Assembly (NCBI RefSeq): GCF_001279525.1
Contig: NZ_LGDY01000138.1
Span: 1-64,000, forward strand
Source of the DNA: Nocardia sp. NRRL S-836
GTDB lineage: Bacteria > Actinomycetota > Actinomycetes > Mycobacteriales > Pseudonocardiaceae
Direction: 5' to 3'
Length of the DNA: 64,000 bases
Shown: positions 8,528-17,221 of the stretch, in pieces
Layout: each line of letters starts with the position of its first letter
Position numbering within the stretch: position 1 is the first letter of the stretch
Position numbers and translations under genes: made by a program
The notes under the pieces: generated by a model
Seen by the model: the letters and a program-made list of their open reading frames with translations, nothing else
The model's database searches: none
Told to the model about the DNA's origin: nothing

Positions 8528-9316
8528 GTGAGGCGCTTCAGGACTGTGCTGGCGGTGCTCGTCGCCGTGACGTTCCTGCTCAGCCTCAACGCGGCTTTGC
8601 ACCCGCGCCCTCATGAGTTGCCGTCGACGACAACACCCCATTGCAAAGCGAGCTCGCGCTCGGCCGTGATGGGCACCGTGACCAGCAGTTCCTGTGACGA
8701 GGTGCTGGCGACGCGGGTGCAGCAGGCGTTGGACGAGGCCGTCGCCGCAGTATCCAATACATTGGATATCGGTCGCGGTGGGGTGAGCTGGTCGCGCCGC
8801 GTCGACGTCGTCATCCCCTCGTCGGACGCCGAGCTCGTGTCGCTGGTCGGGCCGGCGTTCAAGGACATGGCCGGGATCGCGATCCGCGACGGCGCCGCGC
8901 AACGGGTCGTGCTCAACCGCGAACGCGCGACGCCGTTGTCGGACCTGGAGCTCGGCGTGCTGCTGCGGCACGAGATCACCCACGTCGCGACGCGCGACCA
9001 GACCTCCGACTCGGCCCCGCTGTGGCTGGTGGAGGGGTTCGCCGACTGGGTGGCGTTCCACGAGACCGGTCTGCCGCTGCGGGAGGCGGCGCCGTTGCTG
9101 ACGGCCGACGTCACCGGGCTGCCGGCCGACTTCACCGGGCCCGGCCGTGACCTGGCCTACCAGCAGGCGTACTCGGTCATGGTGTACCTGCAGTCGCGGC
9201 TGGGGGACCGGGGCGTGGTCGAGTTCTTCCTGAAGAACGCGTCGCTGTCCGCTGTGGACGCCCGTGCCATCGACGTCGCCGGCTGGCGCGAGTTCCTGCG
9301 CGCCACCATCGGATAG
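8528..9316 (+). CDS. Membrane-anchored peptidase MA-like metalloprotein
   Basis: The 262-residue protein has one N-terminal hydrophobic segment (VLAVLVAVTFLLSLNAAL), so it is secreted or anchored outside. HEITH (148-152) followed by VEGFADW with E169 makes an HExxH...E gluzincin zinc site, as in the peptidase MA family. No substrate is known. It occupies the position of Rv2189c in M. tuberculosis, but homology to that gene is not verified. Its GTG start follows a TAGCGT box by 8 nt. A near-perfect palindrome, TATCCAAT-AC-ATTGGATA, lies inside the gene at 8751-8768. Confidence 0.75.
   Translation: MRRFRTVLAVLVAVTFLLSLNAALHPRPHELPSTTTPHCKASSRSAVMGTVTSSSCDEVLATRVQQALDEAVAAVSNTLDIGRGGVSWSRRVDVVIPSSDAELVSLVGPAFKDMAGIAIRDGAAQRVVLNRERATPLSDLELGVLLRHEITHVATRDQTSDSAPLWLVEGFADWVAFHETGLPLREAAPLLTADVTGLPADFTGPGRDLAYQQAYSVMVYLQSRLGDRGVVEFFLKNASLSAVDARAIDVAGWREFLRATIG
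8751..8768. promoter_or_regulatory. Intragenic palindrome resembling the GntR-site sequence at 41184
   Basis: TATCCAAT and ATTGGATA are perfect inverted arms around AC. The 15-mer CAATACATTGGATAT here differs by one base from CAATATATTGGATAT at the GntR start. It lies in coding DNA, where a run this AT-rich is unusual. A regulatory role is only inferred. Confidence 0.35.
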
Positions 9317-9319
9317 CGT
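9314..9319 (+). promoter_or_regulatory. TAGCGT -10 box, leaderless start of pimB'
   Basis: TAGCGT overlaps the stop codon of the preceding gene and lies 6 nt before GTG 9326. No ribosome binding site is present. Confidence 0.5.
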
Positions 9320-9325
9320 TGGTCC

Positions 9326-10438
9326 GTGCGCCGAACCCTGCTGGTGACCAACGACTTCCCGCCCCGCCCCGGTGGCATCCAGGCCTACCTGCACGCCCTG
9401 GCGACCCGGCTCCCCGCCGACGCCCTCGTGGTCTACGCGCCGAAGTGGAAGGGCGCCGCCGAGTTCGACGCCCAGCAGCCGTTCCCGGTCGTGCGGCACC
9501 CCACGTCCCTGATGCTGCCGACCCCGGACGTGCTGCGCCGCGCCCGCGACATCGCACGCGCCGAGTCGTGCGACGCGGCGTGGTTCGGTGCCGCCGCGCC
9601 ACTCGCGTTGCTGGCGCCGCGCCTCGGGCTGAGCCGCTCGCTGGCGTGCACCCACGGCCACGAGGTCGGCTGGTCGATGCTGCCGGTGGCGAGCCAGGCG
9701 TTGCGCGCCATCGGGTCCGGTGTGGACGTCGTGACGTACGTCAGCCGCTACACCCGGTCCCGCTTCTCGGCGGCGTTCGGGCCGCTCGCCGCACTCGAAC
9801 ACCTGCCGTCCGGTGTGGACACCGACCTGTACCGCCCCAATGCGGCCGCGCGCGCCGAGATCCGCCGCCGCTACGGCCTCGGCGACCGGCCGGTGGTCGT
9901 CTGCGTGTCGCGGCTGGTGCCGCGCAAGGGGCAGGACGTCCTCATCCGCGCGTTGCCGCTGATCCAGCGCACGGTGCCGGACGCGGCCCTGCTGATCGTC
10001 GGCGGCGGCCCGTACCGCAAGACCCTGGACGCACTGGCCGCCGAAACCGGTAAGTCCGGCGACGTCGTGCTCACCGGCTCCGTGCCGTGGGAGGAGCTGC
10101 CGGCCCACTACAACGCCGGTGACGTCTTCGCGATGCCCTGCCGCACGCGCGGCCGCGGACTCGACGTCGAGGGCCTCGGCATCGTCTACCTGGAGGCGTC
10201 GGCGACCGGCCTGCCCGTCATCGCGGGACGCTCCGGTGGCGCGCCGGAGACCGTGCGGGACGGCGTCACCGGCAACGTGGTCGACGGCCGTGACGTCGAG
10301 GCCGTCGCCGCCAAGGTCGGCGCTTTGCTCGCCGACCCCCGCATGGCCGCCGAGATGGGGCGGGCCGGGCGGGAGTGGGTGAGCGAGCACTGGCGGTGGG
10401 ACCAGCTCGCACACCGGCTCGAGAACCTCATCGGCTGA
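9326..10438 (+). CDS. pimB: GT4 mannosyltransferase PimB' (phosphatidylinositol mannoside synthesis)
   Basis: The 370-residue GT-B glycosyltransferase belongs to family GT4. N-terminal TNDFPPRPGGIQAYLHAL is the acceptor-side signature. GHEVGW, SRLVPRKGQDVLI and GGGPYRKTLDAL follow, and the nucleotide-sugar EX7E-like motif reads EGLGIVYLEASATGLPVIAG. The position equals Rv2188c (PimB'), which adds the second mannose to PIM1 using GDP-mannose at the inner membrane face, leading to PIMs, LM and LAM-like glycans. Function is inferred from motif match and synteny. It closes the + strand run from 6105. Confidence 0.88.
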   Translation: MRRTLLVTNDFPPRPGGIQAYLHALATRLPADALVVYAPKWKGAAEFDAQQPFPVVRHPTSLMLPTPDVLRRARDIARAESCDAAWFGAAAPLALLAPRLGLSRSLACTHGHEVGWSMLPVASQALRAIGSGVDVVTYVSRYTRSRFSAAFGPLAALEHLPSGVDTDLYRPNAAARAEIRRRYGLGDRPVVVCVSRLVPRKGQDVLIRALPLIQRTVPDAALLIVGGGPYRKTLDALAAETGKSGDVVLTGSVPWEELPAHYNAGDVFAMPCRTRGRGLDVEGLGIVYLEASATGLPVIAGRSGGAPETVRDGVTGNVVDGRDVEAVAAKVGALLADPRMAAEMGRAGREWVSEHWRWDQLAHRLENLIG

Positions 10439-10486
10439 GCGACACGGTGTGTCGGCCGGAGGCCGGCTGATATCGATGCGCCGAGG

Positions 10487-13360
10487 TCAGCTGAGTGCGC
10501 GGGCGCGGGTCTCCAGGGCGTGCAGGCCGAGCTCAGCGCTGCGCCGGACGGCTTCGTCGGCGGCGGAACGGGCCTCCTCATCGCGGCCGAGCTCACGCCA
10601 CACCACCGCGAGCCCGATCAACGCCCGCACCTCGCCCGACGCGTAGCCGATGCGCCGGGCCGTGGTGAGGGCCTGGTCGAGGACCTCGACGGCGCCGTCG
10701 GGATCGGACAACGCGCGCTGGACCTCGCCGAGCGTGATCCGCACCGACGCCGCCACCTGCTGGTCACCGCCGTCGGCGACCAGCGCCAGCGCGCGCGTGG
10801 CCAGGGAGAGGGCGACGTCGGCGTTGCCCTCGGCCAGTTCGAGGGCGGCGAGGTTCTCCAGGGTCTCGGCCTCGCCCGCGGGGACGTTGCCGATCTCCAG
10901 GGCACGGGTCAGGTGGGCGCGTGCCTCGTCGAACCGGCCCTGCAGGCGCAGGGCCATGCCGAGGTAGGTGTGGCTGTCGGCGTTGGGGGCCAGCGCGAGG
11001 GCCTGGGAGAAGTGCTCGACGGCGCCGTCGATCTCGCCGAGCTCGACGGCGAGCTGGCCGAGGTTGTACAGGCCGTTGCTGAGGCTGTCCTCCGAGCGCA
11101 GCATCTCCAGGCACCGCAGCAGGGCGTCCTTGGCGGCACCGAGCTGGCCGGAGCGGCGGTAGACCAGGCTGAGGTTGTTCAGCACGCCGGCCTCGGCGTC
11201 CTTGTCGTCCAGCGCCCGGTAGAGCTCCACGGCGCGGGTGTGGTGCTCCACGGACAGCGCGTACTCGCCCAGCCGCAGGTAGAGGGTGCCGAGGTTGGCG
11301 TGCATCGCCGCCTCCGCCGGGCAGTGGCCGGACGCCTGGGCGGCCTGCAGGCCGTGGTGGGCGGTCGCGAGCCACTCGCCGACGTGCTGGCCGATCCACA
11401 GGTAGCCGCGCAGGGCGTCGGCCAGCTGCCAGGCCATCGGAGCGGGGCCGTGCTGGGCGGCGTGCCGGATGGCGGCGGTCAGGTTCGGGCGCTCGGCGTC
11501 GAGCCACGCCAGCGCGTCGGCCGGCGTCGGGATCCGCGGCGCCGGGCCGGACGCCGTCGAGGGCAGGCGCAGGATGCCGGGGTAGAGCAGCTCGGCGCAC
11601 CGTTCGACGCCGCGCGCGTAGTGGTTGAGCAGCGCCGCCCACGCCTGCTGCTGCTCGGCCGGGGTGTCCGTCGCCGAGCGCAACGACGCCGCGTAGTGCA
11701 TCAGCTCGTCGTGGAACCGGTAGCGGCCGGGAGCCGGCGACACCACCAGGTTCGCGATCGCCAGCACGGTCAGCAGGCCCTCGGCGTCCACGTCGGCCAG
11801 CGCGGACGCGGCCTCCGCGGTGAAGTCCGGGCCCGGTACCAGCGACAACAGCCGGAACAACCGCTGCGGCGCGGGCGGCAGGGCGGCGTAGGCGAGCTCG
11901 ATCGGCGAGCCGGAGATCGTCACGTCGTCGCGCCCGGCCAGGTACGCCGCCGCCACCCGCAGCGCCAGCGGCAGGTGCCCGCAGCGCGCGGCCAGCTCCC
12001 CGTGCTCACCGGGCCCCAGCAGCTTCGCCAGCAACGCCACCGACTCCGCCGGCGTGAACACGTCCACCGGCACGGTCCGCGCGCCGTTCATCGCGATCAG
12101 CCCGCGCAGGTCGTCGCGCGAGGTCACGATCACCGGGCACGACGCCGTCCCCGGCAGCAGCGACCGCACCTGGTCCGGCGCGGAGGCGTTGTCGAGCACC
12201 AGCAGCATCCGCCGGCCCGACAGCAACGACCGCAGCATCGTGCTCTGCTCGTCCGCGTCCGGCGGGATCTCGTCCGGCGGCACCCCCAGCGCCCGCAGGA
12301 ACCGCGACAGCACGTCCACCCCGTCCGCCGGCGGCCCCAGCGCGTACCCGCGCAGGTCGACGTACAGCTGCCCGTCGGGGAACCGGTCTCGCAGCAGGTG
12401 CGCCACGTGCACCGCCAGCGTCGTCTTGCCCACCCCCGGCGGCCCCGCCAGCGTCACGATCGGCACCGCGTTGCCCAGCGCCCCGGTGATCAGCGCCGTG
12501 ATCCGCTCGACGTGCCACGCCCGCCCGGTGAAGTCCGCCGTGTCGGCCGGCAACCGCATCGGCGACGACGGCGTGCGGTCCGGTCCCCGCTCGGCCACCG
12601 GCGCGGCCAGCTCCGGGGAGCCCACCAGGATCGCCTGGTGCAACGCCCGCAGCTCGGCCGACGGGTCGATCCCGAGCTGCTCGTCCAGCGTCCGGTCGAG
12701 CTGCCGGAACGCCTCCAGCGCCTCCGCCTGCCGGCTGCCGCGGTACAGCGCGAGCATCAGCTGTGCCCAGAACCGCTCCCGCAGCGGGTGGTCGCGCGTC
12801 AGCGTGAACAGCTCCGGCACCAGGTCGGCGTGGTTGCCCAGCGCCAGCTCCACGTCGACCCGCTGCTCGTGCACGGTCATCAGCAGCTCGGTCAGCCGCG
12901 GCGCGTGCTCGGAGTACAACGTCTCCGAGGGCACGTCCGACAGCACCGGCCCGCGCCACAGCTCCAGCGCCTCCGCGAACGACTTCCGTGCCCTGACCAG
13001 GTCGTTCGCCGCCGCTGCCGCCCTGCCGCGCGCCGCCGCGTCAGCGAACCTGTGCACGTCCACGGCCAACGGGTCGACCCGCATCCGGTAGCCGTCGGCG
13101 GCGGTCTGGATGAGCGACGGGTCGCCCAGCGCCGCGCGCAACCGCATCACGTACGTCTGCAACGTGCCACGCGTGCGCGCGGGCGGTGCGTCACCCCACA
13201 CGTGCTCGACGAGTTCCGTCACGGGCACCACGCGGTTGGGCCGCAGCAGCAACGCCGCCAGCAGCGCCCGGTGCTTGCCCGCGCGCAGCACCACCACCGT
13301 CGCGGCGTCCAGGCGCACCTCCATCGGGCCGAGCAGCCGGAACTGCGGACCCGAAGCCAT
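10487..13360 (-). CDS. AfsR/SARP-type regulator with NB-ARC and TPR repeats
   Basis: The 957-residue regulator opens with an OmpR-type DNA-binding domain (FRLLGPMEVRLDAATVVVL). A complete BTAD follows, with HPLRERFWAQLMLALYRGSR and LGIDPSAELRALHQ. The NB-ARC domain has Walker A GPPGVGKTTLA near residue 307 and Walker B RMLLVLDNA. Several TPR units (LGTLYLRLGEYALSVEHHTR and similar) fill the last 350 residues. Family members activate antibiotic or developmental genes, with ATP and TPR contacts adding control; no target is evident nearby. ATG 13360 follows AGGGGAAGG. It lies antisense between pimB' and fadD15, interrupting the mycobacterial order. Confidence 0.9.
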   Translation of the reverse strand: MASGPQFRLLGPMEVRLDAATVVVLRAGKHRALLAALLLRPNRVVPVTELVEHVWGDAPPARTRGTLQTYVMRLRAALGDPSLIQTAADGYRMRVDPLAVDVHRFADAAARGRAAAAANDLVRARKSFAEALELWRGPVLSDVPSETLYSEHAPRLTELLMTVHEQRVDVELALGNHADLVPELFTLTRDHPLRERFWAQLMLALYRGSRQAEALEAFRQLDRTLDEQLGIDPSAELRALHQAILVGSPELAAPVAERGPDRTPSSPMRLPADTADFTGRAWHVERITALITGALGNAVPIVTLAGPPGVGKTTLAVHVAHLLRDRFPDGQLYVDLRGYALGPPADGVDVLSRFLRALGVPPDEIPPDADEQSTMLRSLLSGRRMLLVLDNASAPDQVRSLLPGTASCPVIVTSRDDLRGLIAMNGARTVPVDVFTPAESVALLAKLLGPGEHGELAARCGHLPLALRVAAAYLAGRDDVTISGSPIELAYAALPPAPQRLFRLLSLVPGPDFTAEAASALADVDAEGLLTVLAIANLVVSPAPGRYRFHDELMHYAASLRSATDTPAEQQQAWAALLNHYARGVERCAELLYPGILRLPSTASGPAPRIPTPADALAWLDAERPNLTAAIRHAAQHGPAPMAWQLADALRGYLWIGQHVGEWLATAHHGLQAAQASGHCPAEAAMHANLGTLYLRLGEYALSVEHHTRAVELYRALDDKDAEAGVLNNLSLVYRRSGQLGAAKDALLRCLEMLRSEDSLSNGLYNLGQLAVELGEIDGAVEHFSQALALAPNADSHTYLGMALRLQGRFDEARAHLTRALEIGNVPAGEAETLENLAALELAEGNADVALSLATRALALVADGGDQQVAASVRITLGEVQRALSDPDGAVEVLDQALTTARRIGYASGEVRALIGLAVVWRELGRDEEARSAADEAVRRSAELGLHALETRARALS

Positions 13361-13411
13361 TGCCTTCCCCTCGCGCGCCAGACGACCCACCGCCGATGAT
13401 CCCCGTGTTCC

Positions 13412-13470
13412 CGACAGCCTATTAGCGCGCTGTCGCCGAGTGACATCGGCGCGTCAGCGATACGTCAGCG
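13412..13470 (-). promoter_or_regulatory. SARP gene promoter with 11-bp direct repeats and inverted repeat
   Basis: CGTCAGCG occurs at 13452-13459 and 13463-13470, an 11-bp period, which is the spacing SARP proteins use on their operators. A TAGGCT -10 candidate on the minus strand lies about 30 bp nearer the gene. CGACAG (13412-13417) and CTGTCG (13430-13435) form an inverted repeat flanking it. Autoregulation is inferred. Confidence 0.4.
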
Positions 13471-13565
13471 CCGTCCGGCAATCTTCTACACGTCCCGGTC
13501 GGGGGGCCGGGGCAACAAACTTCTCGGGTTCCGCGGAACGTCGCGGATCACGATCGCTGGGGGTC

Positions 13566-13605
13566 GAAAGGCCCAGGAGCTCCTCTCGGAACTCCTGGGC
13601 CTTTC
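13566..13605 (-). terminator. Hairpin terminator downstream of fadD15
   Basis: A perfect 14-bp stem, GAAAGGCCCAGGAG (13566-13579) with CTCCTGGGCCTTTC (13592-13605), and a 12-nt loop begin 30 nt after the fadD15 stop. No long U tract follows. Confidence 0.75.
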
Positions 13606-13634
13606 GCGCTGTTCAGGGCCTGTTCGGAGGAGTC

Positions 13635-15431
13635 CTACTTCGCGTAGATCGCGTCGATGTCGGAGGCGTACGTGCTCGCCACGACCGACCGCTTCAGCTT
13701 CAGCGACGGCGTCATCTCGCCACCGGCCTCGGTGAAGTCGACCGGCAGCACCCGGAACTTGCGGATCGCCTCGGCCTTGGACACCGTCTTGTTCGCCTCG
13801 TCCACCACGGCCTGGATCTCGGCCAGCAGGTCGGCGTCCTCGATCAGGTCGGGGACCTCGGCGGAGGCCGGCTTGCCGTGCGACTCCTTCCACGACGGGA
13901 AGAACTCCGGGTCGATGGTGATCAGCGCGCCGATGAACGGCTGCTTGTCGCCCACGACCATGCACTGCGAGATCAGCGGGTGCGCCCGGATGCGGTCCTC
14001 GAGCTGCGCGGGGGAGACGTTCTTGCCACCGGCGGTGACGATGATCTCCTTCTTGCGGCCCGTGATCCGCAGGAAGCCCTCGTCGTCGAGCTCGCCGATG
14101 TCACCGGTGTGGAACCAGCCGTCCTCCAGGGCGTCCTTGGTGGCGGCCTCGTTGTTCCAGTAGCCGGTGAAGACGATGTCGCCCTTGACGAGGATCTCGC
14201 CGTCCTCGGCGATGCGCACCGACGTGCCCGGCACCGGCAGGCCGACCGTGCCGACCTTCTCCTGGCCCTTGAACGTCACGCACGCCGCCGCCGACGTCTC
14301 GGTCAGGCCGTAGCCCTCGTACACCGGGATGCCCGCGCCGCGGAAGAAGTGCGACAGCCGGTCACCCAGCGGCGCGCCACCGGAGACCGCCGCGACCGCA
14401 CGGCCGCCGAGCGCGGCCCGCAGCTTCGAGAACACCAGCTTGTCGAACACCGCGTGCTTGATCCGCAGCCCCAGGCCGGGGCCGCCGTCGTCCAGCGCGG
14501 CGCTGTAGGCGACCGAGGTGGCCTCGGCGGCGTCGAAGATCTTGCCCTTGCCGCCGGCGTGCGCCTTCTGCTTGGCGCCGTTGTAGACCTTCTCGAACAC
14601 GCGCGGCACCGCGACGACGAACGTCGGGCGGAACTGGCCGAGGTCGCCGACGAGGTTCTTCACGTCCGCGGTGTGGCCCAGCGTGGCGCGCGAGTACACA
14701 CAGGCCAGCGCCAGCGCGCGCGCCAGGATGTGGGCCAGCGGCAGGAACAGCAGCAGCGAGTTGCCGGCCGTGAGGATCTCCGGGAACCGCGCGAGCGCGG
14801 ACCGGACCTCGGACAGCAGGTTGCGGTGCGTGAGCGTGCAGCCCTTGGGACGGCCGGTGGTGCCGGAGGTGTAGACGAGCGTCGCCGTCTCGTCGGCCTT
14901 CACCTGCCCGCGGCGCTGGTGCACCTGCTCGTCGGTGATCTCGGCACCCAGCGCCGTCAGCTCGTCGACGGCGGGCGCGGAACCCTCGATCTGCCACACG
15001 TGCCGCAGCTCCGGCAGCGTGCCGACGACGTCGTCGACCAGCCCGCGGTGCGCCGAGGTCTCGACGAACACCGCCCTGGCGCCGGAGTCGGACAGGATCC
15101 ACTCGATCTGGTCGGCCGACGACGTCTCGTAGATCGGCACGACCACGCCGCCCGCCGCCCAGACGGCGAAGTCGAGCAGCGACCACTCGTAGCGGGTCTT
15201 GGAGACCAGGCCGATGCGGTCGCCGTGCTCGATGCCGGCCGCGATCATGCCCTTGGCCACGGCCATGACCTGCGCGGCGAAGTCACGTGCCGTGATGTCC
15301 ACCCAGGTGCCGTCGACCTGCCTGCGGAAGCTGACGGCGTTGCCGAAGCGTTCCGCGTTGGCCCACACCATGTCGGTGAGGTTCTCCTCCGGAGCCACTG
15401 CGGCGGTGGCGGGGACGCTGAACTCGCGCAC
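13635..15431 (-). CDS. fadD15: Long-chain fatty-acid CoA ligase (FadD15)
   Basis: The 598-residue AMP-forming acyl-CoA synthetase carries the P-loop YTSGTTGRPKG (about 186-196), YEGYGLTETSAA, the adenylate-binding FHTGDIGELDDEGFLRITGR and the C-terminal lysine region (NKTVSKAEAIRKFRVLP). It activates long-chain fatty acids with ATP and CoA in the cytoplasm, feeding lipid synthesis or beta-oxidation. Length and order match FadD15 (Rv2187) next to pimB'. GTG 15431 has GGAGG 7 nt upstream. It is divergent from the START-like gene at 15530 and ends with its own terminator. Confidence 0.9.
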   Translation of the reverse strand: MREFSVPATAAVAPEENLTDMVWANAERFGNAVSFRRQVDGTWVDITARDFAAQVMAVAKGMIAAGIEHGDRIGLVSKTRYEWSLLDFAVWAAGGVVVPIYETSSADQIEWILSDSGARAVFVETSAHRGLVDDVVGTLPELRHVWQIEGSAPAVDELTALGAEITDEQVHQRRGQVKADETATLVYTSGTTGRPKGCTLTHRNLLSEVRSALARFPEILTAGNSLLLFLPLAHILARALALACVYSRATLGHTADVKNLVGDLGQFRPTFVVAVPRVFEKVYNGAKQKAHAGGKGKIFDAAEATSVAYSAALDDGGPGLGLRIKHAVFDKLVFSKLRAALGGRAVAAVSGGAPLGDRLSHFFRGAGIPVYEGYGLTETSAAACVTFKGQEKVGTVGLPVPGTSVRIAEDGEILVKGDIVFTGYWNNEAATKDALEDGWFHTGDIGELDDEGFLRITGRKKEIIVTAGGKNVSPAQLEDRIRAHPLISQCMVVGDKQPFIGALITIDPEFFPSWKESHGKPASAEVPDLIEDADLLAEIQAVVDEANKTVSKAEAIRKFRVLPVDFTEAGGEMTPSLKLKRSVVASTYASDIDAIYAK

Positions 15432-15529
15432 GTCAACCTCCGTACGATGATTTGTTACTGGTGGGGAAACTTAGCGTGTGATTCCGGCGATACAAAGGTT
15501 GGTACGCCCTTCCGTTACCTTTTGACCCC

Positions 15530-15910
15530 ATGGCCAGCGTGGACGTCGTCGACGAGACTTTCCTGGCGGTGCCACCCGGTGTGGTCGCCGCAGCCTTCTC
15601 CGTGCCGTCGTCGTGGCGGTCTTTCTGGCCGGATCTGGAGCTGTCCGTCTACGCCGACCGCGGCGACGAGGGACTGCGCTGGACCGTCGGCGGCGCGCTC
15701 GTGGGCACCATGGAGGTGTGGCTGGAGCCGATGCTCGACGGCACCCTGCTGCACTACTTCCTGCGCGCCGACCCGCCCACCGGCGCGTTCAGCCCGCGCG
15801 ACGCCCTCCGCGAGGTGCAACGCCGCCAGCTGGCCGCGAAGTCCGTCGCGCTGGGGCTCAAGCTGACCCTGGAGGACGGCCGCCCGGCCGGTTGCCCGCC
15901 GGCGGGGTGA
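15530..15910 (+). CDS. Rv2186c-like SRPBCC/polyketide cyclase-type protein
   Basis: The 126-residue protein fits a helix-grip START-like fold: VDETFLAVPPGVVAAAFSVP, then SSWRSFWPDL, LRWTVGGALVGTMEVWLEP and the long C-terminal helix ALREVQRRQLAAKSVALGL. The position corresponds to Rv2186c between FadD15 and another START-like protein. These proteins bind hydrophobic ligands; none is known here. The ATG start has a TACCTT box 8 nt upstream and no ribosome binding site. Confidence 0.75.
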   Translation: MASVDVVDETFLAVPPGVVAAAFSVPSSWRSFWPDLELSVYADRGDEGLRWTVGGALVGTMEVWLEPMLDGTLLHYFLRADPPTGAFSPRDALREVQRRQLAAKSVALGLKLTLEDGRPAGCPPAG

Positions 15911-15968
15911 CGACCGCCGCTGTGCGCCGCGATCAACGACCGCGCCCCGGTTGAACTAGGTTGGGACC

Positions 15969-16757
15969 GTGCGGGTTCACGTGGTTTCGGATGTGCACGG
16001 CAACGCGGAGGCGCTGGCGCGTGCCGGAGACGGGGCGGACGCGCTCGTCGTGCTCGGCGACCTCATCGACTTCGTGGACTACTACGACCATTCCAAAGGG
16101 ATCTTGGGGCGCGTCTTCGGCCCCGAGAAGGTCGGGGTCTTCGCCGAGCTGCGCCGCGGCACCCGGCGGGCCGACACAGCGGGCTACATCCGGTCCCTGT
16201 GGGACGGTCTGTCCGACGCCCGCGCGGTCGTGGAAGAAGCGGTGCTGGAGCAGTACCACGCGCTGTTCGCGGCCATGTCCGCGCCGACGTACGCGACACC
16301 GGGCAATGTGGACAGTCCGCACCTGTGGCCGCAGTTCGCGCGCGACGGGGTGCACGTCCTCGACGGCGCTGCGGTGGACATCGGCGGCCTGCGGTTCGGG
16401 TTCGCCGGCGGCGGGCTGCTGATGCCCGGACACATGCGCAACCCCAACGCCCCCTGGTTCCCGTACGTGCGCACGGAGCAGGACATGGCGGCCGCGCTGG
16501 AGGGCATGGGGCCGGTCGACGTGCTGTGCACGCACATCCCGCCGCTGGTCCCCGACCTGACCTACGACGTGGTGGCGCGCCGTCCCGAGTGGGGGTCGCG
16601 GCCGGCGCTGGACAAGATCGTGCGGGAACGTCCGCGCTGGTCGCTGTTCGGGCACGTCCACCAGCCGCTGGCCCGCCGTGTGCGCATCGGCCACACCGAG
16701 TGCATCAACGTCGGGCACTTCCAGCGCAGCGGCAAGCCTCACGTCCTGCACTGGTAA
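15969..16757 (+). CDS. Calcineurin-like metallophosphoesterase
   Basis: The 262-residue protein has the full motif set of the calcineurin-like superfamily: DVHG at about 8-11, GDLID near 37, GNVD near 116, THIPP, and GHVH near the end. These residues bind two metal ions for phosphoester hydrolysis. There is no signal peptide, so it is cytoplasmic. The substrate is unknown. It sits between the two START-like genes, an insertion relative to the M. tuberculosis order. GTG start with TAGGTT 6 nt upstream. Confidence 0.85.
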   Translation: MRVHVVSDVHGNAEALARAGDGADALVVLGDLIDFVDYYDHSKGILGRVFGPEKVGVFAELRRGTRRADTAGYIRSLWDGLSDARAVVEEAVLEQYHALFAAMSAPTYATPGNVDSPHLWPQFARDGVHVLDGAAVDIGGLRFGFAGGGLLMPGHMRNPNAPWFPYVRTEQDMAAALEGMGPVDVLCTHIPPLVPDLTYDVVARRPEWGSRPALDKIVRERPRWSLFGHVHQPLARRVRIGHTECINVGHFQRSGKPHVLHW

Positions 16758-16780
16758 AGACGCGAGTAGCCTCCTGTTCC

Positions 16781-17221
16781 ATGGCCGACGAGTCCACGCA
16801 GTCCATCGTCATCGACGCGCCGCCTGAGAAGATCATGGCGATCATCGCGGACTTCCCGTCGTACCCGGACTGGGCGAACGGGATGAAGGAGGTCGAGGTC
16901 CTCGGCACCCGCGACGACGGCCGCGCCGAGCAGGTGCGGTTCGCGATCGACCAGGGTCCCGTGAAGGACGAGTACACCCTCCGGTACGACTGGGCGCCCG
17001 ACGGCCTCTCGGTGCGGTGGGACCTCGTCAAGGGCACCATGCAGAAGTCGCAGCACGGCAGCTACGTGCTGGAGCCGTTGGGGACCGGGACCAAGGTCAC
17101 CTACACGCTGTCGGTGCAGCTGGTGATCCCGATGATCGGCCTGTTCCGGCGCAAGGCCGAGAAGCTCATCCTGGACACCGCCCTCAAGGAGCTCAAGAAG
17201 CGCGCGGAGAAGGCGGCTTGA
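16781..17221 (+). CDS. SRPBCC family protein (Rv2185c-like)
   Basis: The 146-residue helix-grip protein begins IVIDAPPEKIMAIIADFPSY, has YPDWANGMKEVEVL and RVRWDLV-type strands, and ends in a long amphipathic helix (RRKAEKLILDTALKELKKRA). It corresponds to Rv2185c and probably binds a lipid or isoprenoid ligand. ATG 16781 has a TAGCCT box 8 nt upstream. Its TGA overlaps the TTG of the next gene, so the two are translationally coupled. Confidence 0.85.
   Translation: MADESTQSIVIDAPPEKIMAIIADFPSYPDWANGMKEVEVLGTRDDGRAEQVRFAIDQGPVKDEYTLRYDWAPDGLSVRWDLVKGTMQKSQHGSYVLEPLGTGTKVTYTLSVQLVIPMIGLFRRKAEKLILDTALKELKKRAEKAA

Noticed and set aside
8513-10414. 633-codon minus-strand frame
   Set aside because: Shadow of the metalloprotein and pimB' genes, both supported by active-site motifs.
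10520-13399. 959-codon open frame on the plus strand
   Set aside because: Antisense to the second SARP gene, which has clear domains; the frame is low complexity.
13110-15866. 918-codon plus-strand frame
   Set aside because: Runs antisense to fadD15 and across its promoter; translation is low complexity.
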